Positions 5,939-12,223 of a stretch of 15,496 nucleotides of DNA are shown piece by piece (positions within the stretch are counted from its first letter, which is position 1; each line of letters opens with the position of its first letter). The translations under genes and the position numbers were made by a program. The notes beneath the pieces were generated by a model. It was not told the origin of the DNA and did no database searches. It saw nothing but the letters and a program-made list of their open reading frames with translations. The stretch lies in assembly GCA_936941515.1 (NCBI GenBank), contig CAKZJI010000211.1:1-15496 (forward strand), written 5' to 3'. Source of the DNA: an uncultured Propionibacteriaceae bacterium (GTDB taxonomy: Bacteria > Actinomycetota > Actinomycetes > Propionibacteriales > Propionibacteriaceae).

Positions 5939-8043
5939 TCCCCCCCTGGCGGAGGCTGATCGAGGCCACCAGCTGGGGTCAGTTGGAGAACGCCTATGGG
6001 AGTGCCACGGGAACCGCAGCCGATCTGATGGCGCTGGCCGACCCGGAGGAGTCCGCCTATGCGTTCGATCAGCTGTCCATCTCTGTGCTGCGCCGAGGAG
6101 CCCTCTATTCCGCAACCTTCCCGGCGATCCTGGTGGTGGCGCACATGGCCGCCACCAGGGCCGCCGACCTGGAGTCGGCCTTTGCCCTGCTGGAGGACTT
6201 CGCGGAGAGCGTGGCGACGCTGCCTCAGGGGAATCCGCGTCACGAGCTCGCGCACCGAACCTTGGCGGAGATGCAGCTGATCCTGTTGCCCTTGGTTGCG
6301 GGGGAAGACGTCGCCGCGGCGCAGGCGGCTGCGCTCCAGGGCGTCACCGGGCAGCTTGCCCCCGGGGCGGGACAGATTCTGCTGGAGAGGGCCTGTCAGC
6401 AGCCCACCGACGATGTTGCACTGGCTGCGGCTGGGGCGTTGGGGCGTGCGGGCGGACAGCCCGGGGACCTGCCCTGCGACTGGCGTTTCGATGTGGTCGC
6501 CGCCTGGTTGAGGTTGCTCAGGGGGGAGGAGAGCGAGGCCGACATCGATCTCGTGACAACTCGCTGGGAGGATCTGCGTGAGGTGCGTGCTGCCGTCGAT
6601 CCCCACGCCCAGCGGCCATGGGACTTCCTGCCTGCGAGGAATCCGTCGGGAGCGCGCAGGCTCTACAGCCAGCTTCCAGATCCGGAGGCTGCGGCGCGGG
6701 GGCTCCTCGCGGTGATCCAGGCCTCACGCAGCGAGGCCGCCCGCGCCCAGATGAGCCTGCTGGAGATCCTCAGCCAGTTCTCGATCCGGGCTGATGTGGC
6801 GGTGTACATCCTGCAGCATCTTGTGCCGACGAGTGAGGTCTGCGACGCGCTCGACGCCTACGGCTCACGGGCAGCCCGCCCCAAGGCAGATGGCGATAAC
6901 CGCGCCGATGTCGCCGCGGCTCTGGCAGTGGCGGGTGATCCCCGTTGGGAGGAGCATCTGCTGGCCGTTCTTGAGACGAATCCGCGGGCCCTGCATGTGA
7001 TGGTCTCGTCGGTGAGCAGTGCGACGAAACTGGGCTACGCTTTTGGGCGTGCGCCGGTGGTCGGGTCGGAACGTCTGGCGCGTGAGATTGCGGAGGTTTT
7101 GGCGGAGGAGCGGATGGCCCGACCCTCAGAGGGCGTGAAAGCGGTTCTGTGGTGGCTGGCCCACTGGGGAAGCGCCTCGTCGAAGGTCGCGCGAGAACAG
7201 GTTCTGGCGTGGTCCGACCAACTGCCTGGCTCCGTCGCGCGTGTTGTGGCCTCGTGGGGCGACAAGGCGGATGCGCGACTCGTCCGTCAAATGGAGGGGA
7301 CGGACCCAGAGGTGCGGTTTGCCCTGGCCAGCCTCAGCGGTGAGCTGGAGGACTGGCGGGCGTTGCTGCACGAAGAGCCTCTCCTGCTGGCGAGCCGTGT
7401 GTTGGAGGCCTACCCGGAGCCGGATGACCCAGAGTTCATTGATTGGGCAGCGCAGTTCCTGAGTGGCGATGGAACCAACATCGGCCAGGAGCGGCTGCTT
7501 GCCGCGGATCGCCTGGTTGCCGCCGACGTGAGGGACGCAGTGGAGTTGTGGCCCGGGGTGGTGGAGCTGATCGATGCCGGGAACAGGGTTGCTGCGGAGG
7601 CCGCGTCACTTGCGGTGGTGTGGCTGGTGGAGGGCCGGTTGACGCGGGCCCATCGCAGTGAGCTGTCGAATCTGCTGCGTGATGTGGCCTCCAGCGGACG
7701 GGGCATCCGATGCGCTGCCCGGGAGACTGGTCGGGCAGCGGCCGCCCGGGCGTGGCTCCTGTTGGGTGAGGAACCTGCGGTGACACAGGACCTGCTGGTG
7801 GAGATCGTCCAGACGGGGCTGGCGGACTGGGGAGAGCATGGATCGGTCCTGGATCTGCTCACCACTATCGCCGAGGTCGCTGACGGGCCGTCCCGACAGG
7901 CTGTGCTCCACCCCGTGCGTGAGGTGCTGGCCTCTGACGCCAGGCTGCGGTTCTTCTCCAGCTGCATCATCAAGGATGAGGCAGAGCGTGCGGCATTGAC
8001 TGAGCTCACGGGCCGGCTCTCGGGCCCCCGCCACGGTGGCTGA
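5935..8043 (+). CDS. large HEAT-like alpha-helical repeat protein
   Basis: A 702-residue protein with no signal peptide or membrane segment, so probably cytoplasmic. It begins IPPWRRLIEATSWGQLENAYGSA, which resembles the N-terminus of actinobacterial HEAT-repeat hypothetical proteins. The rest is a long run of Ala/Leu/Glu-rich helices with helical-pair periodicity, as in armadillo/HEAT solenoids. Such proteins act as protein-binding scaffolds and some serve as immunity or regulatory proteins; nothing here shows the partner. The start at 5935 is preferred because AGAGGG precedes it, ATG overlaps the TGA of the small upstream ORF, and the family-like segment begins there. An ATG at 5902 would add 11 residues but lacks a good ribosome-binding site. 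It lies between the two adhesin genes with no sign of shared function. Fold is fairly sure; function is unknown. Confidence 0.8.
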   Translation: MIPPWRRLIEATSWGQLENAYGSATGTAADLMALADPEESAYAFDQLSISVLRRGALYSATFPAILVVAHMAATRAADLESAFALLEDFAESVATLPQGNPRHELAHRTLAEMQLILLPLVAGEDVAAAQAAALQGVTGQLAPGAGQILLERACQQPTDDVALAAAGALGRAGGQPGDLPCDWRFDVVAAWLRLLRGEESEADIDLVTTRWEDLREVRAAVDPHAQRPWDFLPARNPSGARRLYSQLPDPEAAARGLLAVIQASRSEAARAQMSLLEILSQFSIRADVAVYILQHLVPTSEVCDALDAYGSRAARPKADGDNRADVAAALAVAGDPRWEEHLLAVLETNPRALHVMVSSVSSATKLGYAFGRAPVVGSERLAREIAEVLAEERMARPSEGVKAVLWWLAHWGSASSKVAREQVLAWSDQLPGSVARVVASWGDKADARLVRQMEGTDPEVRFALASLSGELEDWRALLHEEPLLLASRVLEAYPEPDDPEFIDWAAQFLSGDGTNIGQERLLAADRLVAADVRDAVELWPGVVELIDAGNRVAAEAASLAVVWLVEGRLTRAHRSELSNLLRDVASSGRGIRCAARETGRAAAARAWLLLGEEPAVTQDLLVEIVQTGLADWGEHGSVLDLLTTIAEVADGPSRQAVLHPVREVLASDARLRFFSSCIIKDEAERAALTELTGRLSGPRHGG

Positions 8044-8081
8044 CCCAGCCATAGGGCTATGAGCCCAGCTCTGGCCCTCGA

Positions 8082-8099
8082 CCTGGCCGATCGGCCAGG
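8082..8099. repeat. perfect 18-bp palindrome
   Basis: CCTGGCCGATCGGCCAGG reads the same on both strands and lies 38 bases after the stop of the HEAT-like gene. As RNA it could form a 7-bp stem with a GAUC loop and act as a terminator, but no T run follows. As DNA it is a symmetric site of the sort bound by a dimeric regulator. The sequence does not tell which. Confidence 0.7.
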
Positions 8100-8275
8100 A
8101 ATGTTCTCAGTTGTTCGTGTTGGCAACGTTGATCGCTGCCTGATGCAGGCCGGTCTTGCTCCTGTGCCCTGCCGTTTCGGAATGCGCATCCCATCCGCTT
8201 GGTTGTGAGAGCCAAGTTGCATTTTGGAGCCGTGACCGATTTACTATCGGCGAATCAAATCAAGAGTAATGGGGG

Positions 8276-8596
8276 GTGAGCGAGTTGAGCATTTTCGTGT
8301 CCACTGGCCCCTTCCGTCTCAATGTCATCGCGTCGGGGCAGGGTGCCCTGAGCTCCTGGCGCGGCAATCTCCCCACCGGCACCCACGAGCAGGGTGGGAG
8401 AGATGGGGAAGCTGGGTTCTATCGCGTCGCCGACCAACCATTCCAGGCCAGGTCGTCTGTCGTTCGATCGGTCGGAATGGGCGGCGTGAAGGTTGTCGAT
8501 GAGGCGTTCCAGCTGATCCTGGGCTGGGGGTGGCATCTCGGAAGTCTTGGAATGGGGGAGGCGTCCCCAGTCCTACCGAAACCTCAGAATCTTTGA
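8276..8596 (+). CDS. uncertain hypothetical ORF
   Basis: A 106-codon ORF from GTG at 8276, with weak upstream GGGGG only. The product, starting MSELSIFVSTGPFRLNVIAS, has no signal peptide, membrane segment or recognised motif. G or C fills about 70% of third positions by my count, lower than in the solid genes nearby, and a 93-codon antisense ORF over the same stretch scores about the same, so coding bias does not decide between them. A possible promoter (TTGCAT at 8217, TACTAT at 8242, 19-base spacing) lies before it, with the inverted repeat CCGAT...ATCGG over the -10. It may be a small gene, a remnant, or noise. Confidence 0.25.
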   Translation: MSELSIFVSTGPFRLNVIASGQGALSSWRGNLPTGTHEQGGRDGEAGFYRVADQPFQARSSVVRSVGMGGVKVVDEAFQLILGWGWHLGSLGMGEASPVLPKPQNL

Positions 8597-8617
8597 GAGG
8601 ATTCCTGTCGCCAGGGT

Positions 8618-8646
8618 TTGCTTCGAGCGTTGGTTTCGCATTTAAT
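8618..8646 (+). promoter_or_regulatory. candidate promoter for the second adhesin
   Basis: TTGCTT (8618-8623) and TTTAAT (8641-8646) are spaced by 17 bases. The -10 matches 5 of 6 consensus positions, the -35 only 3 of 6. Transcription would start near 8653, about 35 bases before the TTG start. Confidence 0.45.
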
Positions 8647-8687
8647 TTGAGTGTTTTCACCTGCATCATGAAAGGGAGGGGGCTGAG

Positions 8688-11534
8688 TTGATACTCAGAG
8701 AAAGGTCGACGTCTATGCGTGGCGTCGGCGTCGTGCTGATGGCGCTGCTCGTCGGCGTCATCTCGATGATTCCCGGTGTGAGGGCGTACGCCGACACGGT
8801 GTCCGCTGTCGACCCGGGCTCGATCACCATCAAATCTGCCAAGGACGACGGAGAACCGGTCTACGTCTGGGAGGACCTCGTGCTGACCGCCAAATGGCGG
8901 ATCCCGGACAACAGCGGCCAGGCGGGCCAGCAGTTCACCCTGGCCCTGCCCGAGCCGTTCTCCCTGAAGACCGGAGAATTCGAGCTGAAGGGCGTCGGTA
9001 ACGACACACTGACCTATGGGACATGCGCCGCGGTCGACAGGGAGCTCACCTGCACCCTCAACGGCAATGTGGTCGGCAAGACCCAGGTCCACGGGACCCT
9101 GACCCTCAACTTCAGCTCCAACAAGACCTACGACCAGGGCACCGTCAACGTGTCCGTCAACGGCCAGGACAAGAGCGTCCCGCTGCCACCGGCGAACAAC
9201 ACTGGCATCGGGTACAACCCGAGCTTCCCCGACAATGTGGGCAAGAGCGGCTGGGTTGATTCCAACAACCCCAAGCGCGTCAAGTGGCTCATCCGGTTCC
9301 CCGGACGGGACTTCACTGATCGTTCGAAGGTGACGGTTGCAGACACCTTCGCGGTCAATGGCATCGACTTGTCTGTGGTGCCGGATTCCGTGACCGTCTA
9401 CAAGCTGGTGTCCAGCGCCAAGTGCTGGAATGAGAACCGCGATCCGGCCTGCTACATCGAGCTCTATCCAAACAAGGACGTCAACTACAAAGGCAACCCC
9501 AAGATCACCGTCGACATCCAGGATGGCAAGTTCACCACCGACATTGACCTCCAGACCCAGAACTTCAGCGACCAGCACATGTACATCGTCGAGGTGGAGC
9601 TGGAGAGCAAGGAGGACATCCCGGTCGGCGCGGAGCTTGTGAACAAGGCCGACGTCGGAGGAAAGGCGACTGAGGGTGTCATCACCCGCGACATGACGGG
9701 CTCCGGCACCGGAAGCGGACTCGATGGGTCGGTTGGCCACATCAGCCTCAAGAAGAACGTTGCCGGTGGCAACTTCGCTGCCGCAGACTTCCCGGTGAAA
9801 TACTCTTACGAAGTCAAGGGCACGCTGAAGGAAGGCACCCTGATCTTGAAGGGCGACGGTACCCCCGTCTCCCTGGCGAACATCCCCCACGGAACCCGGG
9901 TCGCCCTCGCCGAGGACGTGGCTGCCCTTCCCGCGGGAGTCACCTTCCAGGACCCAGTGTTCTCCGGTGACAACGTCGCCGACGGTGGAGCGAACAGCCC
10001 CGCAGCGACCGTTGAGGTGACCGGTGGCGGCAAGACCACCGAGGTGACTCTCACCAACACCGTGCAGGAGGACAAGGTCGCGACTCCGGTTGATCCTGTG
10101 GTGACTGCTGGGGTATGTGCGCCGGGTGCGACCAAGCCGTCTGATCCGACGGTGAAGGTGGCTCAGACTGAGGGCATCACCTATGGGCAGCCGAAGATCA
10201 CCACGGCTGGCGACAAGGCCACGGTGACTGTTGTCGCGACCTTGGAGGCTGGCTACACGTTCCCGGCGAATCTTCCTGCGGGCTGGACCCTGAACCAGGA
10301 CGGGACCGCCACCTACACCAAGACGGTGAATGTGCCGACGTGTGAGTTGCCGAAGGTCGCTGTGGTCTCCCCGACGCTGAGTCCCGGAACCTGCGCGCCG
10401 GGTGCGACCAAGCCGTCTGACCCGACGGTGAACGTTCCCCAGACCCCCGGCATCACTTACGGTCAGCCGGATATCAAAGTTGCGGATGGGAAGGCGACGG
10501 TGACCCTCGTCGCGACTCCGGATGCCGACAAGCAGATTGATGCTGATGCCCTGCCTGCGGGCTGGGCCATGAACCCAGATGGCAGGACTGCCACCTTCAC
10601 CGGTGAGGTCCAGCAGCCGAAGTGTGAGGTGGAGGTGACTCCCGTCAATCCCGAGGTGGAGGAGGGCGTGTGTGTGCCGGGTTCGGCCACGCCATCTGAT
10701 CCGACGGTGAAGGTGGCTCAGACCAAGGGCATCACCTATGGGCAGCCGAAGATCACCACGGCTGGCGACAAGGCCACGGTGACTGTCACCGCGACCTTGG
10801 AGGCTGGCTACAAGTTCCCGGCGAATCTGCCTGCCGGCTGGGTGATGAACCAGGACGGATCCGCCACCTTCACCAAGACGGTGAACGTGCCGCCCTGCGG
10901 ACCGGGCGTGGTGTCTCCGGTTGATCCTGTGGTGAACGCCGGAACCTGCGCGCCGGGTGCGACCACGCCGTCTGATCCGACGGTGGAGCTGGCCCAGACC
11001 AAGGGCATCAAGTACGGCGACCCGGTGATCAAGACCGCAGACGGGAAGGTGACTGTCACCGTCGTTGCGACCTTGGAGGCTGGTTACACGTTCCCGGCGA
11101 ACCTGCCTGCGGGCTGGACTGCGAACCAGGACGGGACCGCCACCTTCACCAAGACAATGGATGTGTCGGCTTGCCAGGGCGTTCCTGTCACCCCGGTGTC
11201 CCCGAAGATCACCCCCGGCGTCTGCGTTCCCGGATCGAAGACCCCGAGCGCCCCGAAGGTCGAGATCCCGAAGGTGCCGGGACTCACCTATGGTGATCCG
11301 AAGATCCAGGTCGTGGGACGAAAGGTCGTCATCACTGTCCAGGCCACTCCAGACAGCGGATACAGCGTCAATGCATCCGACATGCCTGCCGGATGGACGC
11401 TGAATCAGGATGGCTCTGCCACCTTCACCCTCGTCGCCGATCAACCGGTCTGCAGTACCCCGGTGAAGCCGAGAATGCCCAAGACCGGAGCCAACGGCCT
11501 TGAGGCTCTGCTGAGGCTGTTCGCTCAGGCCTGA
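8688..11534 (+). CDS. secreted adhesin-like protein with DUF5979 and five cysteine-pair repeats
   Basis: A 948-residue paralog of the protein at 3607. TTG at 8688 is chosen as start because AGGGAGG (8673-8679) lies 8 bases before it; an ATG at 8715 would shorten the signal peptide by 9 residues and still leave it workable. A hydrophobic core (about 12-30) and a VRAYA-D cleavage-like site follow. Residues 37-345 are the Ig-fold adhesin-like head with WRIPDNSGQAGQQFTLALPE and cysteines 113, 122, 246 and 255, matching the first paralog. Residues 350-459 are a DUF5979/CnaB-like domain (candidates K355/K356, E409, N457). Five repeats follow (466-552, 559-646, 650-737, 742-829, 835-922), each with two cysteines 75-77 apart. 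The chain ends MPKTGANGLEALLRLFAQA: an LPXTG-like box, but only a short weakly hydrophobic tail and no terminal basic residues. Surface display or secretion is likely; covalent anchoring is doubtful. Confidence 0.85.
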   Translation: MILRERSTSMRGVGVVLMALLVGVISMIPGVRAYADTVSAVDPGSITIKSAKDDGEPVYVWEDLVLTAKWRIPDNSGQAGQQFTLALPEPFSLKTGEFELKGVGNDTLTYGTCAAVDRELTCTLNGNVVGKTQVHGTLTLNFSSNKTYDQGTVNVSVNGQDKSVPLPPANNTGIGYNPSFPDNVGKSGWVDSNNPKRVKWLIRFPGRDFTDRSKVTVADTFAVNGIDLSVVPDSVTVYKLVSSAKCWNENRDPACYIELYPNKDVNYKGNPKITVDIQDGKFTTDIDLQTQNFSDQHMYIVEVELESKEDIPVGAELVNKADVGGKATEGVITRDMTGSGTGSGLDGSVGHISLKKNVAGGNFAAADFPVKYSYEVKGTLKEGTLILKGDGTPVSLANIPHGTRVALAEDVAALPAGVTFQDPVFSGDNVADGGANSPAATVEVTGGGKTTEVTLTNTVQEDKVATPVDPVVTAGVCAPGATKPSDPTVKVAQTEGITYGQPKITTAGDKATVTVVATLEAGYTFPANLPAGWTLNQDGTATYTKTVNVPTCELPKVAVVSPTLSPGTCAPGATKPSDPTVNVPQTPGITYGQPDIKVADGKATVTLVATPDADKQIDADALPAGWAMNPDGRTATFTGEVQQPKCEVEVTPVNPEVEEGVCVPGSATPSDPTVKVAQTKGITYGQPKITTAGDKATVTVTATLEAGYKFPANLPAGWVMNQDGSATFTKTVNVPPCGPGVVSPVDPVVNAGTCAPGATTPSDPTVELAQTKGIKYGDPVIKTADGKVTVTVVATLEAGYTFPANLPAGWTANQDGTATFTKTMDVSACQGVPVTPVSPKITPGVCVPGSKTPSAPKVEIPKVPGLTYGDPKIQVVGRKVVITVQATPDSGYSVNASDMPAGWTLNQDGSATFTLVADQPVCSTPVKPRMPKTGANGLEALLRLFAQA
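10083..11453 (+). repeat. five tandem repeats of about 270 bases
   Basis: Units at 10083-10343, 10362-10625, 10635-10898, 10911-11174 and 11190-11453 encode the domain that begins PVxPxVxxGxCxPG and ends with GW..NxDG.AT and a second cysteine. Units 1 and 3 share runs of about 60 identical bases (e.g. GGGCATCACCTATGGGCAGC and onward) offset by 555 bases, and units 1, 3 and 4 share GCGACCTTGGAGGCTGG. Units 2 and 5 are more divergent. The pattern indicates recent recombination among units. Confidence 0.9.
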
Positions 11535-11544
11535 TCAATGCTGG

Positions 11545-11576
11545 GGCGGACTCTGGCCCTGTGGTGAGAGTCCGCC
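11545..11576 (+). terminator. terminator after the second adhesin
   Basis: A perfect 10-bp stem, GGCGGACTCT (11545-11554) and AGAGTCCGCC (11567-11576), with a 12-base loop, lies 10 bases after the stop codon. CAGCCTTT follows, so the T run is weak. Confidence 0.75.
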
Positions 11577-11584
11577 GCAGCCTT

Positions 11585-11635
11585 TCCGGTCCCGTGCTGA
11601 TCTGCCGCATCAGCGGTGAGGTCAGCTGGACCGGA
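11585..11635 (+). other. nested hairpin element
   Basis: TCCGGTCC (11585-11592) pairs with GGACCGGA (11628-11635) and encloses a second hairpin, GCTGAT (11596-11601) with ATCAGC (11609-11614). It sits between the two terminators downstream of the second adhesin. Its role is unknown; it could stabilise or process the transcript end. Confidence 0.5.
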
Positions 11636-11645
11636 CAAAATCCGT

Positions 11646-11682
11646 GAAAGCGGGGCTCCGGCCTTCCTGGAGCCCCGCTTTC
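11646..11682. terminator. strong bidirectional terminator
   Basis: A perfect 14-bp stem, GAAAGCGGGGCTCC (11646-11659) and GGAGCCCCGCTTTC (11669-11682), with a 9-base loop. The AAA/TTT at its ends lets it act in both directions. It is a second, stronger stop for the adhesin transcript. Confidence 0.85.
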
Positions 11683-11807
11683 GTCATGTGATGCGCCCCC
11701 TTTCGGCAACAACCGATCAACTGCATTTTGTCATCCTTTCGGACGACGCAGATTTCCTGCTATCTTCTGCTTGCTGCTGAACAGATTCATGAGGCGGATG
11801 GGATCGC

Positions 11808-11882
11808 ATGAGGTTCATCTGGTGGGGGGAATGGAATCAGTTCTGGAAACCGGCCATTGGTCGATTCCGAACTTCTCGATAA
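11808..11882 (+). CDS. possible tryptophan-rich, cationic 24-residue peptide
   Basis: ATG at 11808 opens 24 codons before TAA. The peptide starts MRFIWWGEWNQFWKPA and ends RFRTSR: four W, three F, five basic and one acidic residue. GGGA lies about 5 bases upstream, a modest ribosome-binding site. Such composition is seen in short antimicrobial or leader peptides, but third-position bases do not favour G or C and a second frame overlaps it, so chance is quite possible. No modification, export or immunity gene is adjacent. Confidence 0.2.
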   Translation: MRFIWWGEWNQFWKPAIGRFRTSR

Positions 11883-11945
11883 AAACGCAGGCGGGGGGCT
11901 TGCGGCCGAAAGGTGAGGCAGCTGACGCGGGGGAGCGTCGTTCGT

Positions 11946-11979
11946 GAGGGGCCTAGACTGGATGAGTCGGGCCCCTTTC
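11946..11979 (+). terminator. terminator-like hairpin
   Basis: GGGGCC (11948-11953) pairs with GGCCCC (11970-11975), with an inner GACT (11956-11959) and AGTC (11965-11968), and TTTC follows. It implies a transcript ending here, from a source between 11683 and 11945, although no convincing gene is seen there. Confidence 0.65.
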
Positions 11980-12049
11980 GTATGCACATTGAAATATCGC
12001 ACCGGAATTCTGCACTCTCTAGTCTGAATCCTGAGGTGGGTGATCTCCA

Positions 12050-12181
12050 GTGACTGAGGCGTCACTGATCATCGTTGTCGCCCATCATTCCGTCGCCTTG
12101 AGGAAGTGTGAGGTGGTCGCAGGGCAGGTCATCATTTGGGGACGCAGAATCACCCTGCTTGTGTCCTGCCCGGGGGACTGA
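12050..12181 (+). CDS. uncertain 43-codon ORF
   Basis: A GTG-started ORF (VTEASLIIVVAHHSVALRKC at the start, ending VSCPGD) lies 42 bases before the membrane-protein gene, with GAGGTGGG about 9 bases before it. It has two short hydrophobic stretches. Its start overlaps the hairpin CAGTGAC-GTCACTG (12048-12067). No family is recognised, and it may simply be leader sequence of the next gene. Confidence 0.2.
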   Translation: MTEASLIIVVAHHSVALRKCEVVAGQVIIWGRRITLLVSCPGD

Positions 12182-12197
12182 CTGCCTCTGCAGGCCC

Positions 12198-12203
12198 TAT
12201 GAT
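12198..12203 (+). promoter_or_regulatory. candidate -10 element for the membrane-protein gene
   Basis: TATGAT matches 5 of 6 positions of the -10 consensus. Transcription would begin near 12210, giving a very short leader that just includes GAAAGGA (12212-12218). No consensus -35 is seen at the right distance. Confidence 0.4.
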
Positions 12204-12223
12204 TTGGGGGAGAAAGGAACCAC

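Larger units (their letters stand above)
8044..8687. other. gene-poor 644-base stretch between HEAT-like gene and second adhesin
   Basis: It holds an 18-bp palindrome at 8082-8099, a small inverted repeat CCGAT-TTACT-ATCGG at 8236-8250, a possible 106-codon ORF at 8276, a competing 93-codon antisense ORF (8255-8536), and a promoter candidate at 8618-8646 before the second adhesin. Base composition is a little less GC-rich than the flanking genes. No known gene is recognised here; it may include remnants of a decayed gene. Confidence 0.6.
11535..12223. other. gene-poor 689-base stretch with several hairpins
   Basis: Three hairpins lie in the first 150 bases, then a stretch (about 11700-11945) with two overlapping small ORFs (24 codons at 11808 and 52 codons at 11789), a further terminator-like hairpin at 11946-11979, the hairpin CAGTGAC...GTCACTG at 12048-12067, and a 43-codon ORF at 12050-12181. 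None of these encodes a recognised product. The stretch between two terminators could hold a small RNA or a short peptide gene. Confidence 0.55.

Noticed and set aside
8255..8536. A 93-codon - strand ORF starting MPPPAQDQLERLIDNLHAAH
   Set aside because: It looks somewhat protein-like, but has no ribosome-binding site and no recognised family, and overlaps an equally plausible + strand frame. It is mentioned in the findings but not annotated.
8325..11444. A 1039-codon open frame on the - strand opposite the second adhesin
   Set aside because: Its product is a low-complexity run of R, G, H and D that mirrors the repeats on the other strand. The + strand frame has a signal peptide, recognisable domains and a proper ribosome-binding site, so the antisense frame is a shadow of GC-rich codons.
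10083..11453. Tandem repeats as a CRISPR array or mobile repeat
   Set aside because: The units are about 270 bases long, in frame, and encode a protein domain; there are no short repeats with unique spacers.
11808..11979. Tryptophan-rich mini-ORF followed by a hairpin as a trp-type attenuator
   Set aside because: Only one WW pair is present, there is no visible alternative pairing between the ORF and the hairpin, and no tryptophan gene lies downstream.
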